Shown here one piece after another: positions 45,722 through 55,287 of a DNA stretch of 64,000 nt; positions within the stretch are counted from its first letter, which is position 1, and every line of letters begins with the position of its first letter. The notes beneath the pieces were generated by a model. That model searched no databases. It worked only from the letters and a program-made list of their open reading frames with translations, and was not told where the DNA came from. The translations under genes were made by a program, and so were the position numbers. This DNA is from Drosophila pseudoobscura (lineage: Eukaryota; Arthropoda; Insecta; Diptera; Drosophilidae), in the NCBI RefSeq assembly GCF_009870125.1, contig NC_046683.1:26068129-26132128 (forward strand), written 5' to 3'.

Positions 45722-46442
45722 TGTTATGGGCGGTTTTGGAGAGAGCCGATAGGTATCAGGGCTGGAGAAGAGAGAGACAGCGGCATCTATAGTGGATCCT
45801 GGGAAGCAGTGGCAGAGTTGCGTGGGAGAAAAGGAAACGGTGCGAGGAGGAAGAAAAAAAAAGAGAGTTTCCGGTGGAGAATAGTGGAGGCCGCACGTGC
45901 CCTGAAAGAAAAAAGAAAGGAAACAAAATTGGTGATCGTGGAGACGACGATCCCACCAAGACATCAGCGGCAGGCATCAACATCAGCAGAAGCGGCGGAC
46001 CGCGGCAGCAGCAGCCCGGTACTGGCCAGGCCGGAAAACTGGTGCGAGGACCGTCAGCGGAGCATCGGCACCAAGGAACCGTCAGCGGAGCACCGACTGG
46101 AGACACGTTTCTGTCCCCACACACCAACCCCCCCGGGGAAAGAATCCGGACTTCAAAGCCGAAATAAACCCACACGAATCAATGTCACACACCTTCATCC
46201 ACCCACATCACACCCAACCCACGCATGTATACCCTCATTCATAACACATCACATAACATCACCACATTTCACACATCTACACCCGTCCGACCTACAATTA
46301 AACAATATATCACGATCATATAAAAAAAACACCACGATTAAACGTAAACATCAGCAAGCATCAGGAAGCAACAACTTCTATCAAAGGGGGCTGCCAATTC
46401 GGCCGAAATAGGGTTTATTTTTTTTGTGTTAGTATTTGTTTC
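45722..46442 (+). repeat. Osvaldo-like LTR 1, left part
   Basis: Begins TGTTATGGGCGG and matches 58252 onward. It is interrupted at 46442 by a BEL/Pao insertion and resumes at 54926. The 271-codon open frame covering it is not a gene, since the same sequence recurs as LTR. Confidence 0.9.
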
Positions 46443-46809
46443 TGTTCAGGCCAGCAATGGACAGTTTCCGGGCACTGTGCCGGCTCCGCGCGCCTCGGTC
46501 CCGGCTCGCGCTCGCGCGCTCGGAGGGGCGCTCGGATCCACAATCCACGATCCACACGGCGCTCACGGCAGCACAAAGGCAGCATAAAGCATAGAGCATA
46601 AGGCATAGAGAGTTAGTTACGTTTTCACCCCCGCTTCAACCTGTCGACATACCGCGCGAATACCGAAACAATACATGAACAATATATATATACATATACA
46701 CACAACGAAACCCATCGGCCTTTCCTTTCTGTGACGACTGCTAGGAGGGTTACTGGAACATACACCTCGCCGTTGGATAATTGATCCTCGATCCGCCCCA
46801 CTACAAACA
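46443..46809 (+). repeat. 5' LTR of BEL/Pao element
   Basis: 367 bp, TGTTCAGGCC...CTACAAACA. It differs from the 3' LTR at two sites (accgaaAcaa versus accgaaTcaa, and gtgaCgact versus gtgaAgact). Confidence 0.95.
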
Positions 46810-48076
46810 TTGGTCCTTCGAGCCGGATCTTCGCCTTCCCCATAAGGAGAAGCTCACCCCAGCCAGCATCGGCGGATCGCTCCAAGTGTAAGATAAGTAC
46901 AACCCTTCGATTGTGCCCAACACCAGTGCAGTGATTTTGTGCGAGTTTCCCATCCCAGTCCGAGTGCCCGCGGCATACATATGTACATATATGCCTTTCT
47001 CGCTCCAGCTCCAAATTAAACCATACTTCGTTCTGCCAACGGTTGTGGCCTCCTATTTCTCCAAAGGTTTAATTTGATCCGAGCTAGCTCCTGCGTTCCT
47101 CCTCCGATCCAGTGCCCACATTAATATATACATAGCTGTCTGTAAATCATATTCCTACCGCTCCCAGCTACCAGCTGAGCTTTCGCTGCTGACAACTGCA
47201 CATGCACACCAACATACATACATATGTACATATGTATGTGTAAGCAACGCAATCCAAGCGGCTGGCGACAAACAAAAAGACATATTCTTGCAATTAATTT
47301 GGTGTTCATTCCGTGCATGCTCAACGGGTTACAGTTCTTTCGTTTGTTTTAAAGAATATAGAATAACAAATCACAAATCACAACCAATCTTTATTTAACT
47401 CATTATATTGCCAATAAAAATAAAACACGACTCCATACATATCATCTTACATATGCGCACGCATTTTCAACTAACAACTCTTGCACATCTGTATATACAT
47501 ACATATATTGTATTACCTCATAAAACGGTTACTCCGTTTTTTTTTTTACCCGTTGTTTCAATCTCGTCAAAAGGGGGGGTCGTTAATCCAAGCCACGGTA
47601 CCTAGCACTTACACCCATACACACACACACATACAAGCAACAGAAGCGACGCATTCTGTTCATTTTTCCTTTCGCTTTCGCTTCTCCACCGTTTGCTTGC
47701 GTTGTTGTTGGTGGGAGAATATTTTTCGGTGCCGCGCTTGACCGTAACGGAACGCCAAGTGACGCGCTACCCTGCTTTTCAAGGGTATATTGTTTTGAAC
47801 ATTCGTTTTGTAACCGACTCTATATAGGGGGACCTTGTGCATCAATATCATTGCTCATCCATTAGTCGCTCTTGGTTGGACATTTTTTTTGTATTTGATC
47901 GTAGTATTTTATATTTATATTCCGGCCACGGAGCCCGACTTCTACTATATAAATACTCGCGATAAATTCCGCCAAGGCCACATATCCACGGTTCGTCGTT
48001 CAAAACTTCCACTTCTCCATTCCGCTCACCTGCTTTGCGACTCTGATACGCGTTATCGCAAATCCATCAGCCAACC
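46810..48076 (+). other. BEL/Pao leader with tRNA-Tyr primer site
   Basis: About 1.27 kb of untranslated leader: primer site at 46811-46827, then sequence with CATACATACATATGTAC runs near 47210-47240. No credible ORF. A leader of this length would be expected to carry packaging signals, which cannot be located by eye. Confidence 0.7.
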
Positions 48077-49186
48077 ATGCCCACTGGTGATAAGAAATCT
48101 CGCAAGATGTTTAAGCGGGTGAGTTCGCTGAGTTTAACCCATCCACCCAGCTCCAACGGCTCAATCGCTACGCCCACATCTTCCCGTCCGTCCCCAACTG
48201 AGCGAGGTCCGACCACGTCCAGGGCTCACACACCACATGCCTTTGAGGCCTTGTTGCTCCCCTCGGTCGTCCCTCGCACGGTTCCGAGCACTATGGCCCA
48301 ATCGGCCGCCAGTTCCGCACGGTCTAAGTTTGCCTTGGCTGCAAGCAGACTGACACGCTTCGACCAGAAGCTCAGCGCTCCAGATGCTAGGACACCAACC
48401 CGCTCGCTCTCCCAAGTCCATCGAGATCAACTCCGAAGCCTGTGGGCGAAGGTGGACGCGGAGTTCGAGGCCTGTGTGGAGGCGATAACGGAAGTAGATC
48501 CAGAGGGGGTAGCTGACGTCCAGGGGATGTACGATGACTGCTACACGGTCTACGCGCAATGCCTTGCCGAACTGAACGATCAGCTCGAACCCCCGACTGT
48601 CCCTCACACGCCTCAACTGGCCGTTCAAGTGCCGACGTCCGGCGGTTGCCGTCTTCGTCCATGTGACACTGAAGTTTTCAGTGGGGACTATCAGCAGTGG
48701 CCCACGTTCCGAGACCTGTTCACCGCCATATATATAGAGAACCCTAGGTTGGCTCCAGTAGAAAAACTGTTCCACCTCAACAAAAAAACAAGCGGTGAGG
48801 CCCACGACATAGTGGCACAGGCTCCACTCACGAACGAAGGGTTCGCGTCCGCATGGAGCGCCCTCCGTGAGCGTTTCCAGAACAAGAGGCTGATACTCAA
48901 GGCCCAGCTGAAGATCCTTTTCAGTCTGCCCCAAATCCGCACCGAGTCAGCTGCAGCGCTAAAAGAGCTTCAGAGGGCCGTCCACAAGTGCCTTACGACA
49001 CTCAACCACTCCGAGGTCTCCACAGACAGCATTTTCGCTGACGGAGTGTTAGTGTACCTCATATCCGCGAAGTTGCCGAAAACGACTTTGGAGCTTTGGG
49101 AGCAGTCCGTGACCCACAAGTCCGAAATCCCACCTGGCACGCTATGGACAAGTTCCTGGCGGAGCGGTACCTGTCTCTCGAGGTGA
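48077..49186 (+). CDS. BEL/Pao Gag (N-terminal part of polyprotein)
   Basis: Starts MPTGDKKSRKMFKR, a basic Ser/Thr/Pro-rich N-terminus, then the Pao Gag domain (about residues 195-350) with EVFSGDYQQWPTFRDLF and RFQNKRLILKAQLKIL. This shell-forming domain is homologous to [13 protein letters not shown] in the other BEL element. A single missing base near 49130 shifts the frame from HKSEIP into a 17-codon spurious tail. The true frame continues in the ORF from 49096. BEL elements normally have one long Gag-Pol frame, so this is most likely a lesion. A consensus splice donor lies at codon 14/15 (GT at 48119). Confidence 0.88.
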   Translation: MPTGDKKSRKMFKRVSSLSLTHPPSSNGSIATPTSSRPSPTERGPTTSRAHTPHAFEALLLPSVVPRTVPSTMAQSAASSARSKFALAASRLTRFDQKLSAPDARTPTRSLSQVHRDQLRSLWAKVDAEFEACVEAITEVDPEGVADVQGMYDDCYTVYAQCLAELNDQLEPPTVPHTPQLAVQVPTSGGCRLRPCDTEVFSGDYQQWPTFRDLFTAIYIENPRLAPVEKLFHLNKKTSGEAHDIVAQAPLTNEGFASAWSALRERFQNKRLILKAQLKILFSLPQIRTESAAALKELQRAVHKCLTTLNHSEVSTDSIFADGVLVYLISAKLPKTTLELWEQSVTHKSEIPPGTLWTSSWRSGTCLSR

Positions 49187-52104
49187 CCGAGGACGGCCAT
49201 CCAGGCATGGAGACTCAGGCTCACTCCAGGGCGAGTCTACCCATGTCAGAGAGGTCAAAGGGCAATCCCAACCCTTTCCGTTCCCAAGAGAGCCCTGTTG
49301 CAAGGCGGGTTCACTCTTTCGGAACAACTGTGGATCCGAAGCGGAGAGCGTGTGATCTTTGCTCCAAAGAGAACCATCCGATCCGGGTGTGCCCTCAATT
49401 CCTTCAGATGAGACCTGATGCTCGCTCCAGCTATATTAAGCAAAAAATGCTTTGCTTAAACTGTTTCGCAAGAGGGCACCAGATTCGTGAATGCCAAAGC
49501 GCCCACAACTGCAACACGTGTGGAGACCGGCATCATACGCTGCTGCACCGTGGCACTCCAGTTTCCAGCCAATCCGTGCCCAATTCCGTACCACTTCCGA
49601 CTTCTGCCGAAGCTCAGCCTAGCGTTCAGAACTATTTCGCCTCCGGCAAGAGGGCGGTACTCCTAGGCACGGCTATTATTAATATTTGCCACTTGGGGAC
49701 AAATTTTCGCGCCCGCGCTCTAATCGACCCGGGCTCCGAGGCGACGTTCATTACGGAACGTCTCTTCCAGATCATTAAGTTGCCATTCCGACTCGCCCAG
49801 GCACAGGTCTCGGGCCTCAATCAGACAATATCCGCTCAGTCTAAGAAACTCTGCCATTTTTCCATCCGTTCCCCGACTAAGCCGGGCTTACAATTGGACG
49901 CCACAGCCTATGTCCTGCCGGAACTATCAGGCAGCCTTCCCTCCCATCCGATCCCGCAACACTCGTTGCGAGACTTGCCAAACCTGCCATGGGCAGACCC
50001 GACATTTTACGAAAGCTCACAAATAGATGTCCTGATTGGTGCCGACATCCTTCCATCCATCCTCTTGAGCGGCTCACAGACGAACATCTGTGGATCTCTC
50101 CTCGGACAGGAAACCATTTTCGGGTGGGTTCTTACAGGCCCAGTGCCAAACACGGTACAAGGCCGGGTCGCATCCTTCTCCACGCAAATTTCCACCGAGC
50201 TAGAGACTCCGTTGGACAAACTCCTCACAAAGTTTTGGGAGGTGGAGGACATTCCTACTAAAATAGAAAGCGAATCGGATTCGTACTGCGAAAGAAATTT
50301 CCTCCGAACTACGTCAAGAACGCCAAGCGGGAAATACGTCGTCACGTTACCGTTTCGCGACCCAGATCATCCCGGATCAGATCTGGGGTATTCAAGGGCA
50401 GCCGCGCTGGCCCAGTTCCTAAGAAACGAAAATCGCTTGAAAAGAAACGGTCCCCTACAAGAGCAGTACGACACCGTAATCCAAGAATACCTAGAGCTTG
50501 AACATATGACAGAAGTTCCTCCGACTCATGGGTCCTCAACCTACTACCTTCCGCACCACGCTGTCTTCAAGCCTGAGAGCACTACCACGAAGGTCCGCGT
50601 GGTATTTAACGCATCCAGCCCGTCGACCAACGGTGTGAGTTTGAATGATCTTCTGCACGCCGGCCCGGTCCTCCAATCTGACTTGACCCTCCAGATCCTG
50701 AAGTGGCGGTACGTTTTCAACGCGGACATCACCAAGATGTATCGCCAAATTTGGGTTGACCCGAAACACACCCCTTTCCAGCGAATATTATTTCGAAACA
50801 AGGAGGGACTCATCCGCGACTATGAACTTAAGACCGTAACCTTCGGAGTCAATTGCGCTCCTTTTCTTGCCATCCGAGTGTTGCAACAGCTAGCAAGCGA
50901 CGTCCAGTCCAGATTTCCGAAAGCAAGTCGCATTATCCGATCATTCATGTATGTCGACGATGTCCTAGCCGGAGCGGATTCTACCGATGAGGCTCGACTA
51001 ACGATCCGCGAGTTGCAGGCCGCACTTAGCTCTGCAGGTTTTCCGCTGCGGAAGTGGACTTCAAACCACAAAGCTATTCTGGCAGGAATTCCGAGTGCTC
51101 ATCGTCTCCACACAGATTTTCTGGAGATGGAGGAAGAGAGCACGGCTAAGACTCTCGGGATTCGCTGGAAAGCGACTTCAGACGAGTTTTTTTTTGTCCC
51201 TCCCGAGTTGGCGCCTGAGTTGTCATACACCAAGCGAGCAGTTCTGTCCCAGATCGCAAGGCTGTTCGACCCCGCGGGGTGGTTGGCCCCATTCATTGTT
51301 CGGTCCAAGATCTTCATGCAAGAAATCTGGTTGCAGGACCTGGGATGGGACGATGAGCTTCCAAGCGAGATGCGCCAGCGCTGGCAAAGTTTCCTGCGGA
51401 GCTACTCCGCTCTCGACCAAATCCATATTCCAAGATGGGTCGGCTCCCGGCCAGCGGTAAAAGTCGAACATCATGGGTTCTGCGATGCATCCGAGAGGGC
51501 TTACGGTGCCGCCATCTACGTCCGCATTGAGATTGACCGTTTGGTCGAGGTGCAGCTTCTCACAGCGAAAACGCGAGTCGCACCCGTGAAAACCGTGTCG
51601 CTCCCCCGGTTAGAGCTTTGCGGGGCAGTGCTTTTGTCCGAAATGGCGGCGGCTATCCTGCCGAATATGCCAACAGCAAGTACGAGCTGCTATTGCTGGA
51701 CCGATTCCACCATAGTCCTCGCCTGGCTGGCAAAGCCCGCGTGTCACTGGACCACGTTCGTGGCCAACCGAGTGACTAGGATATCTCAAGCGACCGATAT
51801 TGAGAAGTGGTGCCACGTTCCATCCGAACAGAACCCCGCGGACTTAGCCAGCAGAGGCGTGCCGTTACAGGAGTTGGTGGAGAACCAACTCTGGTGGCAC
51901 GGACCAACTTGGCTGCAGAAGGGCCGAGATCAATGGCCGGCACCAGTTAATAACTCCCCCGTTATGACCTTAGAGCAGCGAACTGTAAAAGCCCATTTCG
52001 CACTCAACCCAGCCGAAGACTTCCTCGAACGATTCTCCAATTGGAGAGAGCTCTACGAGTCCGTGCATATATCCTGCGCTTCACCAAGCGCTGCCGGGAG
52101 TTAG
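49096..52104 (+). CDS. BEL/Pao protease, reverse transcriptase and RNase H
   Basis: Real homology begins at about 49133 (TWHAMDKFLAERYLSL). Zinc knuckles CDLCSKENHPIRVC, CLNCFARGHQIREC and CNTCGDRHHTLLH come first. Next is a retropepsin with ALIDPGSEATFI (DPG where most have D[ST]G) and a segment ending ETIFGWVLTG, then RT with FMYVDDVLAGAD and RNase H with GFCDASERAYGAAIYV, LPRLELCGAVLL and CWTDSTIVLAWL. The frame is lost near 52060, where the integrase N-terminal region begins. It copies the element RNA into DNA inside Gag particles. Confidence 0.93.
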   Translation: MGAVRDPQVRNPTWHAMDKFLAERYLSLEVTEDGHPGMETQAHSRASLPMSERSKGNPNPFRSQESPVARRVHSFGTTVDPKRRACDLCSKENHPIRVCPQFLQMRPDARSSYIKQKMLCLNCFARGHQIRECQSAHNCNTCGDRHHTLLHRGTPVSSQSVPNSVPLPTSAEAQPSVQNYFASGKRAVLLGTAIINICHLGTNFRARALIDPGSEATFITERLFQIIKLPFRLAQAQVSGLNQTISAQSKKLCHFSIRSPTKPGLQLDATAYVLPELSGSLPSHPIPQHSLRDLPNLPWADPTFYESSQIDVLIGADILPSILLSGSQTNICGSLLGQETIFGWVLTGPVPNTVQGRVASFSTQISTELETPLDKLLTKFWEVEDIPTKIESESDSYCERNFLRTTSRTPSGKYVVTLPFRDPDHPGSDLGYSRAAALAQFLRNENRLKRNGPLQEQYDTVIQEYLELEHMTEVPPTHGSSTYYLPHHAVFKPESTTTKVRVVFNASSPSTNGVSLNDLLHAGPVLQSDLTLQILKWRYVFNADITKMYRQIWVDPKHTPFQRILFRNKEGLIRDYELKTVTFGVNCAPFLAIRVLQQLASDVQSRFPKASRIIRSFMYVDDVLAGADSTDEARLTIRELQAALSSAGFPLRKWTSNHKAILAGIPSAHRLHTDFLEMEEESTAKTLGIRWKATSDEFFFVPPELAPELSYTKRAVLSQIARLFDPAGWLAPFIVRSKIFMQEIWLQDLGWDDELPSEMRQRWQSFLRSYSALDQIHIPRWVGSRPAVKVEHHGFCDASERAYGAAIYVRIEIDRLVEVQLLTAKTRVAPVKTVSLPRLELCGAVLLSEMAAAILPNMPTASTSCYCWTDSTIVLAWLAKPACHWTTFVANRVTRISQATDIEKWCHVPSEQNPADLASRGVPLQELVENQLWWHGPTWLQKGRDQWPAPVNNSPVMTLEQRTVKAHFALNPAEDFLERFSNWRELYESVHISCASPSAAGS

Positions 52105-53480
52105 CCACCGCGCAAAAGGGCCATTTTACGAGCGGCGAAATTACCGAAGCTGAAAAAACTCTTATCCTAGAGACGCAGCGTAGAGAATACCCCGAAAAGT
52201 ATCGCTGCCTAAGCGGTAAGCGGCCAACGCCAAGGTCAAGTTCTATCCTGAACATGAACCCTTTCCTAGACCGCCGGATCCTCTGAAGTGATAAGATACG
52301 ACGAACGACATCCAATCATTCTCCAATATAATTGTCGATTGTCTCGCCTTCTCGCGCAATTTACACACCGGATAACTCTTCACGGCGGCAACCAATTGAT
52401 GGTGCGCCTCATTCGATCAAAGTATTGGATTCCAAAGGTTCAAAGGCTTATGAAGGGGGTTGTGAGCTCCTGCAAGGTCTGCGTTATTCACAAAAGAAGG
52501 TTGCAAACCCAAATGATGGGAGATCTCCCAACCGAGCGGTCGTCCTGTTCCAGACCGTTTACGCATACAGGGATTGATTACGCGGGTCCTTTCGAAATAC
52601 GGAACTATACAGGGAGAGCATGTCTGATCACGAAGGGGTATGTGTGCGTATTCGTGTGTTTTTCCACAAAGGCGATACATTTAGAACCCACGTCCGACCT
52701 CACCACCGAAAAATTTCTCGCCGCCTTCGCTCGTTTCGTCGCAAGGCGCGGATGTCCACAGCGTATCCATTCAGATAATGGAAAAACTTTCGTTGGTGCA
52801 GCAACCCTGCTTTCCAGTGACTTCCTTGACGCGTTTAAGGACTCGGTACTGATGCGTATAGCCATCAGCGGGTTTCGTGGCGCTTCATCCCACCAGGAGC
52901 TCCACATATGGGAGGCCTATGGGAAGCCGGAGTGAAGAGTTTCAAAACTCTCTTCTACAAGGCCACGTCCACTCGGAGGTATACGTTTGAAGAGCTTTCT
53001 ACGCTGCTCGCGAAGATTGAAGCGTGCCTCAATTCCAGGCCGCTCTCACCGATGTCCGATGATCCGACGGAGCTGCTAGCCCTCACTCCCGGGCACTTCC
53101 TTATTGGGGGGCCCTTAATGAGTACGGCCGAGCCCGAAATAAAGGGGAACCTTAATTCGATCATCAATCGGTGGCAGCATTTGAAGGCCCTCAACCAACA
53201 GTTCTGTCAAAGGTGGAAGGAGGAATACCTCAAGGAGCTCCACAAGCGGACTAAGTGGCAGACGCCGACGCCAAATCTGCAGGTTGGCGATATGGTGGTC
53301 ATCAAGGAGGATAACCTGCCGTCCAACGAATGGCGGCTCGGAAGGATAACTTCCGTGTATCCCGGTGCCGACGACAGGGTCCGTGTGGTGGATATCCTTA
53401 CTGCCCGCGGTACCCTCAAAAGACCGATTGTCAAGGTCGTTCTCCTGCCAGTAGAACCCCGTAGTTCCATCCAACAATAA
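52041..53480 (+). pseudogene. BEL/Pao integrase, frameshifted
   Basis: Three frames. 52041-52286 is the linker with RAYILRFTKR and a NPFLD motif. 52288-52935 has the HHCC zinc-binding part and catalytic core with THTGIDYAGPF and HSDNGKTFVG. 52908-53480 starts MGGLWEAGVKSF, holds the third catalytic region and the BEL C-terminal tail with GDMVVIKEDNLPSNEWRLGRI. Breaks near 52060, 52280 and 52900. The breaks may be real or sequencing indels. Confidence 0.85.
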
Positions 53481-53508
53481 CGTGAATGTGCACTTGTCCC
53501 ATTCACAG

Positions 53509-53567
53509 CTCCGTACTAATACTTCTTCGACTTCTCTATTCCATCCTAGTTCCATCCTCATCCAGAC
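53509..53567 (+). promoter_or_regulatory. Putative splice acceptor region for ORF3
   Basis: Contains CTAAT (53516-53520), the fly branch-point consensus, then a pyrimidine-rich tract and CCATCCTAG ending at 53549. The sequence after it is open and in frame with ORF3 (18 nt to the ATG). The matching donor CGG|GTGAGT at 48118/48119 lies after 42 nt of gag coding, so the joined frame is continuous. Inferred from sequence only. Confidence 0.6.
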
Positions 53568-54515
53568 ATGGCCCCACGGATCCGCGCCAGCCGCACCACG
53601 GAGAGCCGGCGTGATCGAGGGATCAACTCGTACCGTTGCCGGGTCTGCCGAGGAATTCATCCGCTACGGACCTGTCACCATTTCCTTCGCCTGAGCCCTG
53701 AGAAGAGACTCCGAGCTGTCCTCATTAACAAATATTGCGGGAACTGCCTGGCCCACCAACACTCCGGCCAGGATTGTCGCAGTGGCGGGCTGTGCCGGGT
53801 GTGTGGAAAAAACCACCACACTCTACTCCACATACCCTCGTCGCGTCGTCCAGTCCGCTCGGCCTCAGGAGCATCGTCGCCATCTACAGCGCCCCACGTC
53901 AAACGCCGACCTCGGCGTCCAGCCCGCTCAGCCTCGGCTGCATCGTCGCCATCCACGTCGGCCCACGCCGACCGCCGCCCGCGTCTCCCCGTGAGCCGCC
54001 CCGTGGCAGGGCCCCCGGCACCATCCGTCGACTCCTTTCTACAACATCGAAGCCTCATCCTACTCCCGACGGCGCTGGTGGTCTTGGATACGGGTTCCAA
54101 AAACTTCGAGACGGCGGCGCTCATCGACCCATGCACGCCGGTGAGCTGTATTGACGACTCCTTGGCCAGCGCCTTCAAGTTGCCCACCACTTGTGTGGGG
54201 GACGAGAAAGTGTGTACGGCGGTGATCCGCGCCAAAATGGGCGACTTCCAATTGGAGACGATGCTCAAGGTCGAGCCCCGTGTGCGCATCCGCACGCCTA
54301 TCCGACAGCTGAGCGATTCCGTGCGGGCGCGTTTCGGTGACCTGAGGCTTGCCGATGAACAATTCCATCGACCGGCGACAATCTCGCTCATCTTGGGAGC
54401 AGATGTCTACCCGAAGGTGATCCAGCCCGGGTTCCTTGCGCGTGAGGACGGCCTGCCGGTGGCCCAGAGCACCGTTTTTGGATGGATCGTGTCGGGGGCG
54501 TGCACCCAGCCATAG
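53568..54515 (+). CDS. ORF3: extra zinc-knuckle plus retropepsin-like protein, 315 residues
   Basis: Fully open ORF 87 bp after pol, in the env position. Residues about 1-20 are basic (MAPRIRASRTTESRRDRG). Knuckles follow: CRVCRGIHPLRTC, CGNCLAHQHSGQDC, CRVCGKNHHTLLH. Residues about 88-150 are an Arg/Pro/Ser linker with two copies of an about 25-residue repeat (RSASGASSPST / RSASAASSPST). The rest is a retropepsin-like fold: LPTALVVLDTGSKNF, ALIDPCTPVSCI at the catalytic place, and SLILGADVYPKV, ending STVFGWIVSGAC. This follows the same order as the element's own module in pol (CDLC...ETIFGWVLTG). The active-site Gly is Cys, so protease activity is doubtful. Function unknown: it may be an RNA-binding cofactor or a regulator of Gag assembly. 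Confidence 0.85.
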   Translation: MAPRIRASRTTESRRDRGINSYRCRVCRGIHPLRTCHHFLRLSPEKRLRAVLINKYCGNCLAHQHSGQDCRSGGLCRVCGKNHHTLLHIPSSRRPVRSASGASSPSTAPHVKRRPRRPARSASAASSPSTSAHADRRPRLPVSRPVAGPPAPSVDSFLQHRSLILLPTALVVLDTGSKNFETAALIDPCTPVSCIDDSLASAFKLPTTCVGDEKVCTAVIRAKMGDFQLETMLKVEPRVRIRTPIRQLSDSVRARFGDLRLADEQFHRPATISLILGADVYPKVIQPGFLAREDGLPVAQSTVFGWIVSGACTQP

Positions 54516-54558
54516 GCCACCCCATTATACTTTGCAATCCTGCAAGGGGGGGGGAGGA

Positions 54559-54925
54559 TGTTCAGGCCAGCAATGGACAGTTTCCGGGCACTGTGCCGGC
54601 TCCGCGCGCCTCGGTCCCGGCTCGCGCTCGCGCGCTCGGAGGGGCGCTCGGATCCACAATCCACGATCCACACGGCGCTCACGGCAGCACAAAGGCAGCA
54701 TAAAGCATAGAGCATAAGGCATAGAGAGTTAGTTACGTTTTCACCCCCGCTTCAACCTGTCGACATACCGCGCGAATACCGAATCAATACATGAACAATA
54801 TATATATACATATACACACAACGAAACCCATCGGCCTTTCCTTTCTGTGAAGACTGCTAGGAGGGTTACTGGAACATACACCTCGCCGTTGGATAATTGA
54901 TCCTCGATCCGCCCCACTACAAACA
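54559..54925 (+). repeat. 3' LTR of BEL/Pao element
   Basis: 367 bp, preceded by the polypurine tract and followed by the target duplication GTTTC. Confidence 0.95.
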
Positions 54926-55287
54926 GTTTCCGTTATATAAACCTAGATTAGGAATTAATGTTCAAGAAGATAAGTAAGAAAATATAATGGATATAAAAAT
55001 GAAAATTTGAAAAGAGTCATGAGTGAATAGAAAACGGTAGTTGGGTGGGACGAGAGCGAGAAGAAGAGTGGGACCCTGCTAGGGATAACGAAACCAACTA
55101 TCCCCGCTGACGAAAGTGCCAACGAAGACAAGTCTGTCCTATAAATTAGATTTGTTTTTTTTGTATGTTTTTTTGTTTTTGTTTTGTTCAATCCGTCCCC
55201 TGACTTATCGGGTCGGAAACACCCCTGACTTCCCCGTGAGCTAGCTGGGAACGATAGGCCAGGGTGGCAAAGAGGCGGATCATAACA
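54926..55287 (+). repeat. Osvaldo-like LTR 1, right part
   Basis: Continues LTR 1 after the BEL insertion and ends CATAACA, the inverse of the TGTTATG start. It lacks a 39-bp segment that LTR 2 and LTR 3 have between two 'gtgggaccctg' repeats (59110-59160 region). Confidence 0.92.

Larger units (their letters stand above)
46443..54925 (+). mobile_element. BEL/Pao LTR retrotransposon with an extra ORF, 8483 bp
   Basis: Flanked by a 5-bp target duplication GTTTC (46438-46442 and 54926-54930); the empty site reads 'tatttgtttccgttat' in the next LTR at about 58970. LTRs 46443-46809 and 54559-54925 are 367 bp each with two differences. A primer site after a 1-nt gap at 46811-46827 (TGGTCCTTCGAGCCGGA) fits the 3' end of tRNA-Tyr. 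Polypurine tract GGGGGGGGGAGGA is just before 54559. Order: leader, gag, protease-RT-RNase H-integrase, then ORF3. Markedly more GC-rich than the Rop region. Confidence 0.95.

Noticed and set aside
45596..46411. 271-codon plus-strand ORF
   Set aside because: It lies in LTR 1. The same sequence recurs in LTR 2 and LTR 3 with the frame altered by small indels, so it is chance coding in LTR DNA.
48161..48934. 257-codon minus-strand ORF within gag
   Set aside because: It is antisense to a clearly conserved Gag domain, and its residue pattern follows GC-rich codon use on the other strand.
49096..49186. Programmed gag/pol frameshift in the BEL element
   Set aside because: BEL elements normally use one frame, the break is explained by a single missing C in a C-rich spot, and no slippery site or pseudoknot was evident.
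53502..53508. CAG at 53508 as the ORF3 splice acceptor
   Set aside because: Joining to it from the gag donor is out of phase with ORF3, while the acceptor at 53549 is in phase and has a better branch point and pyrimidine tract.
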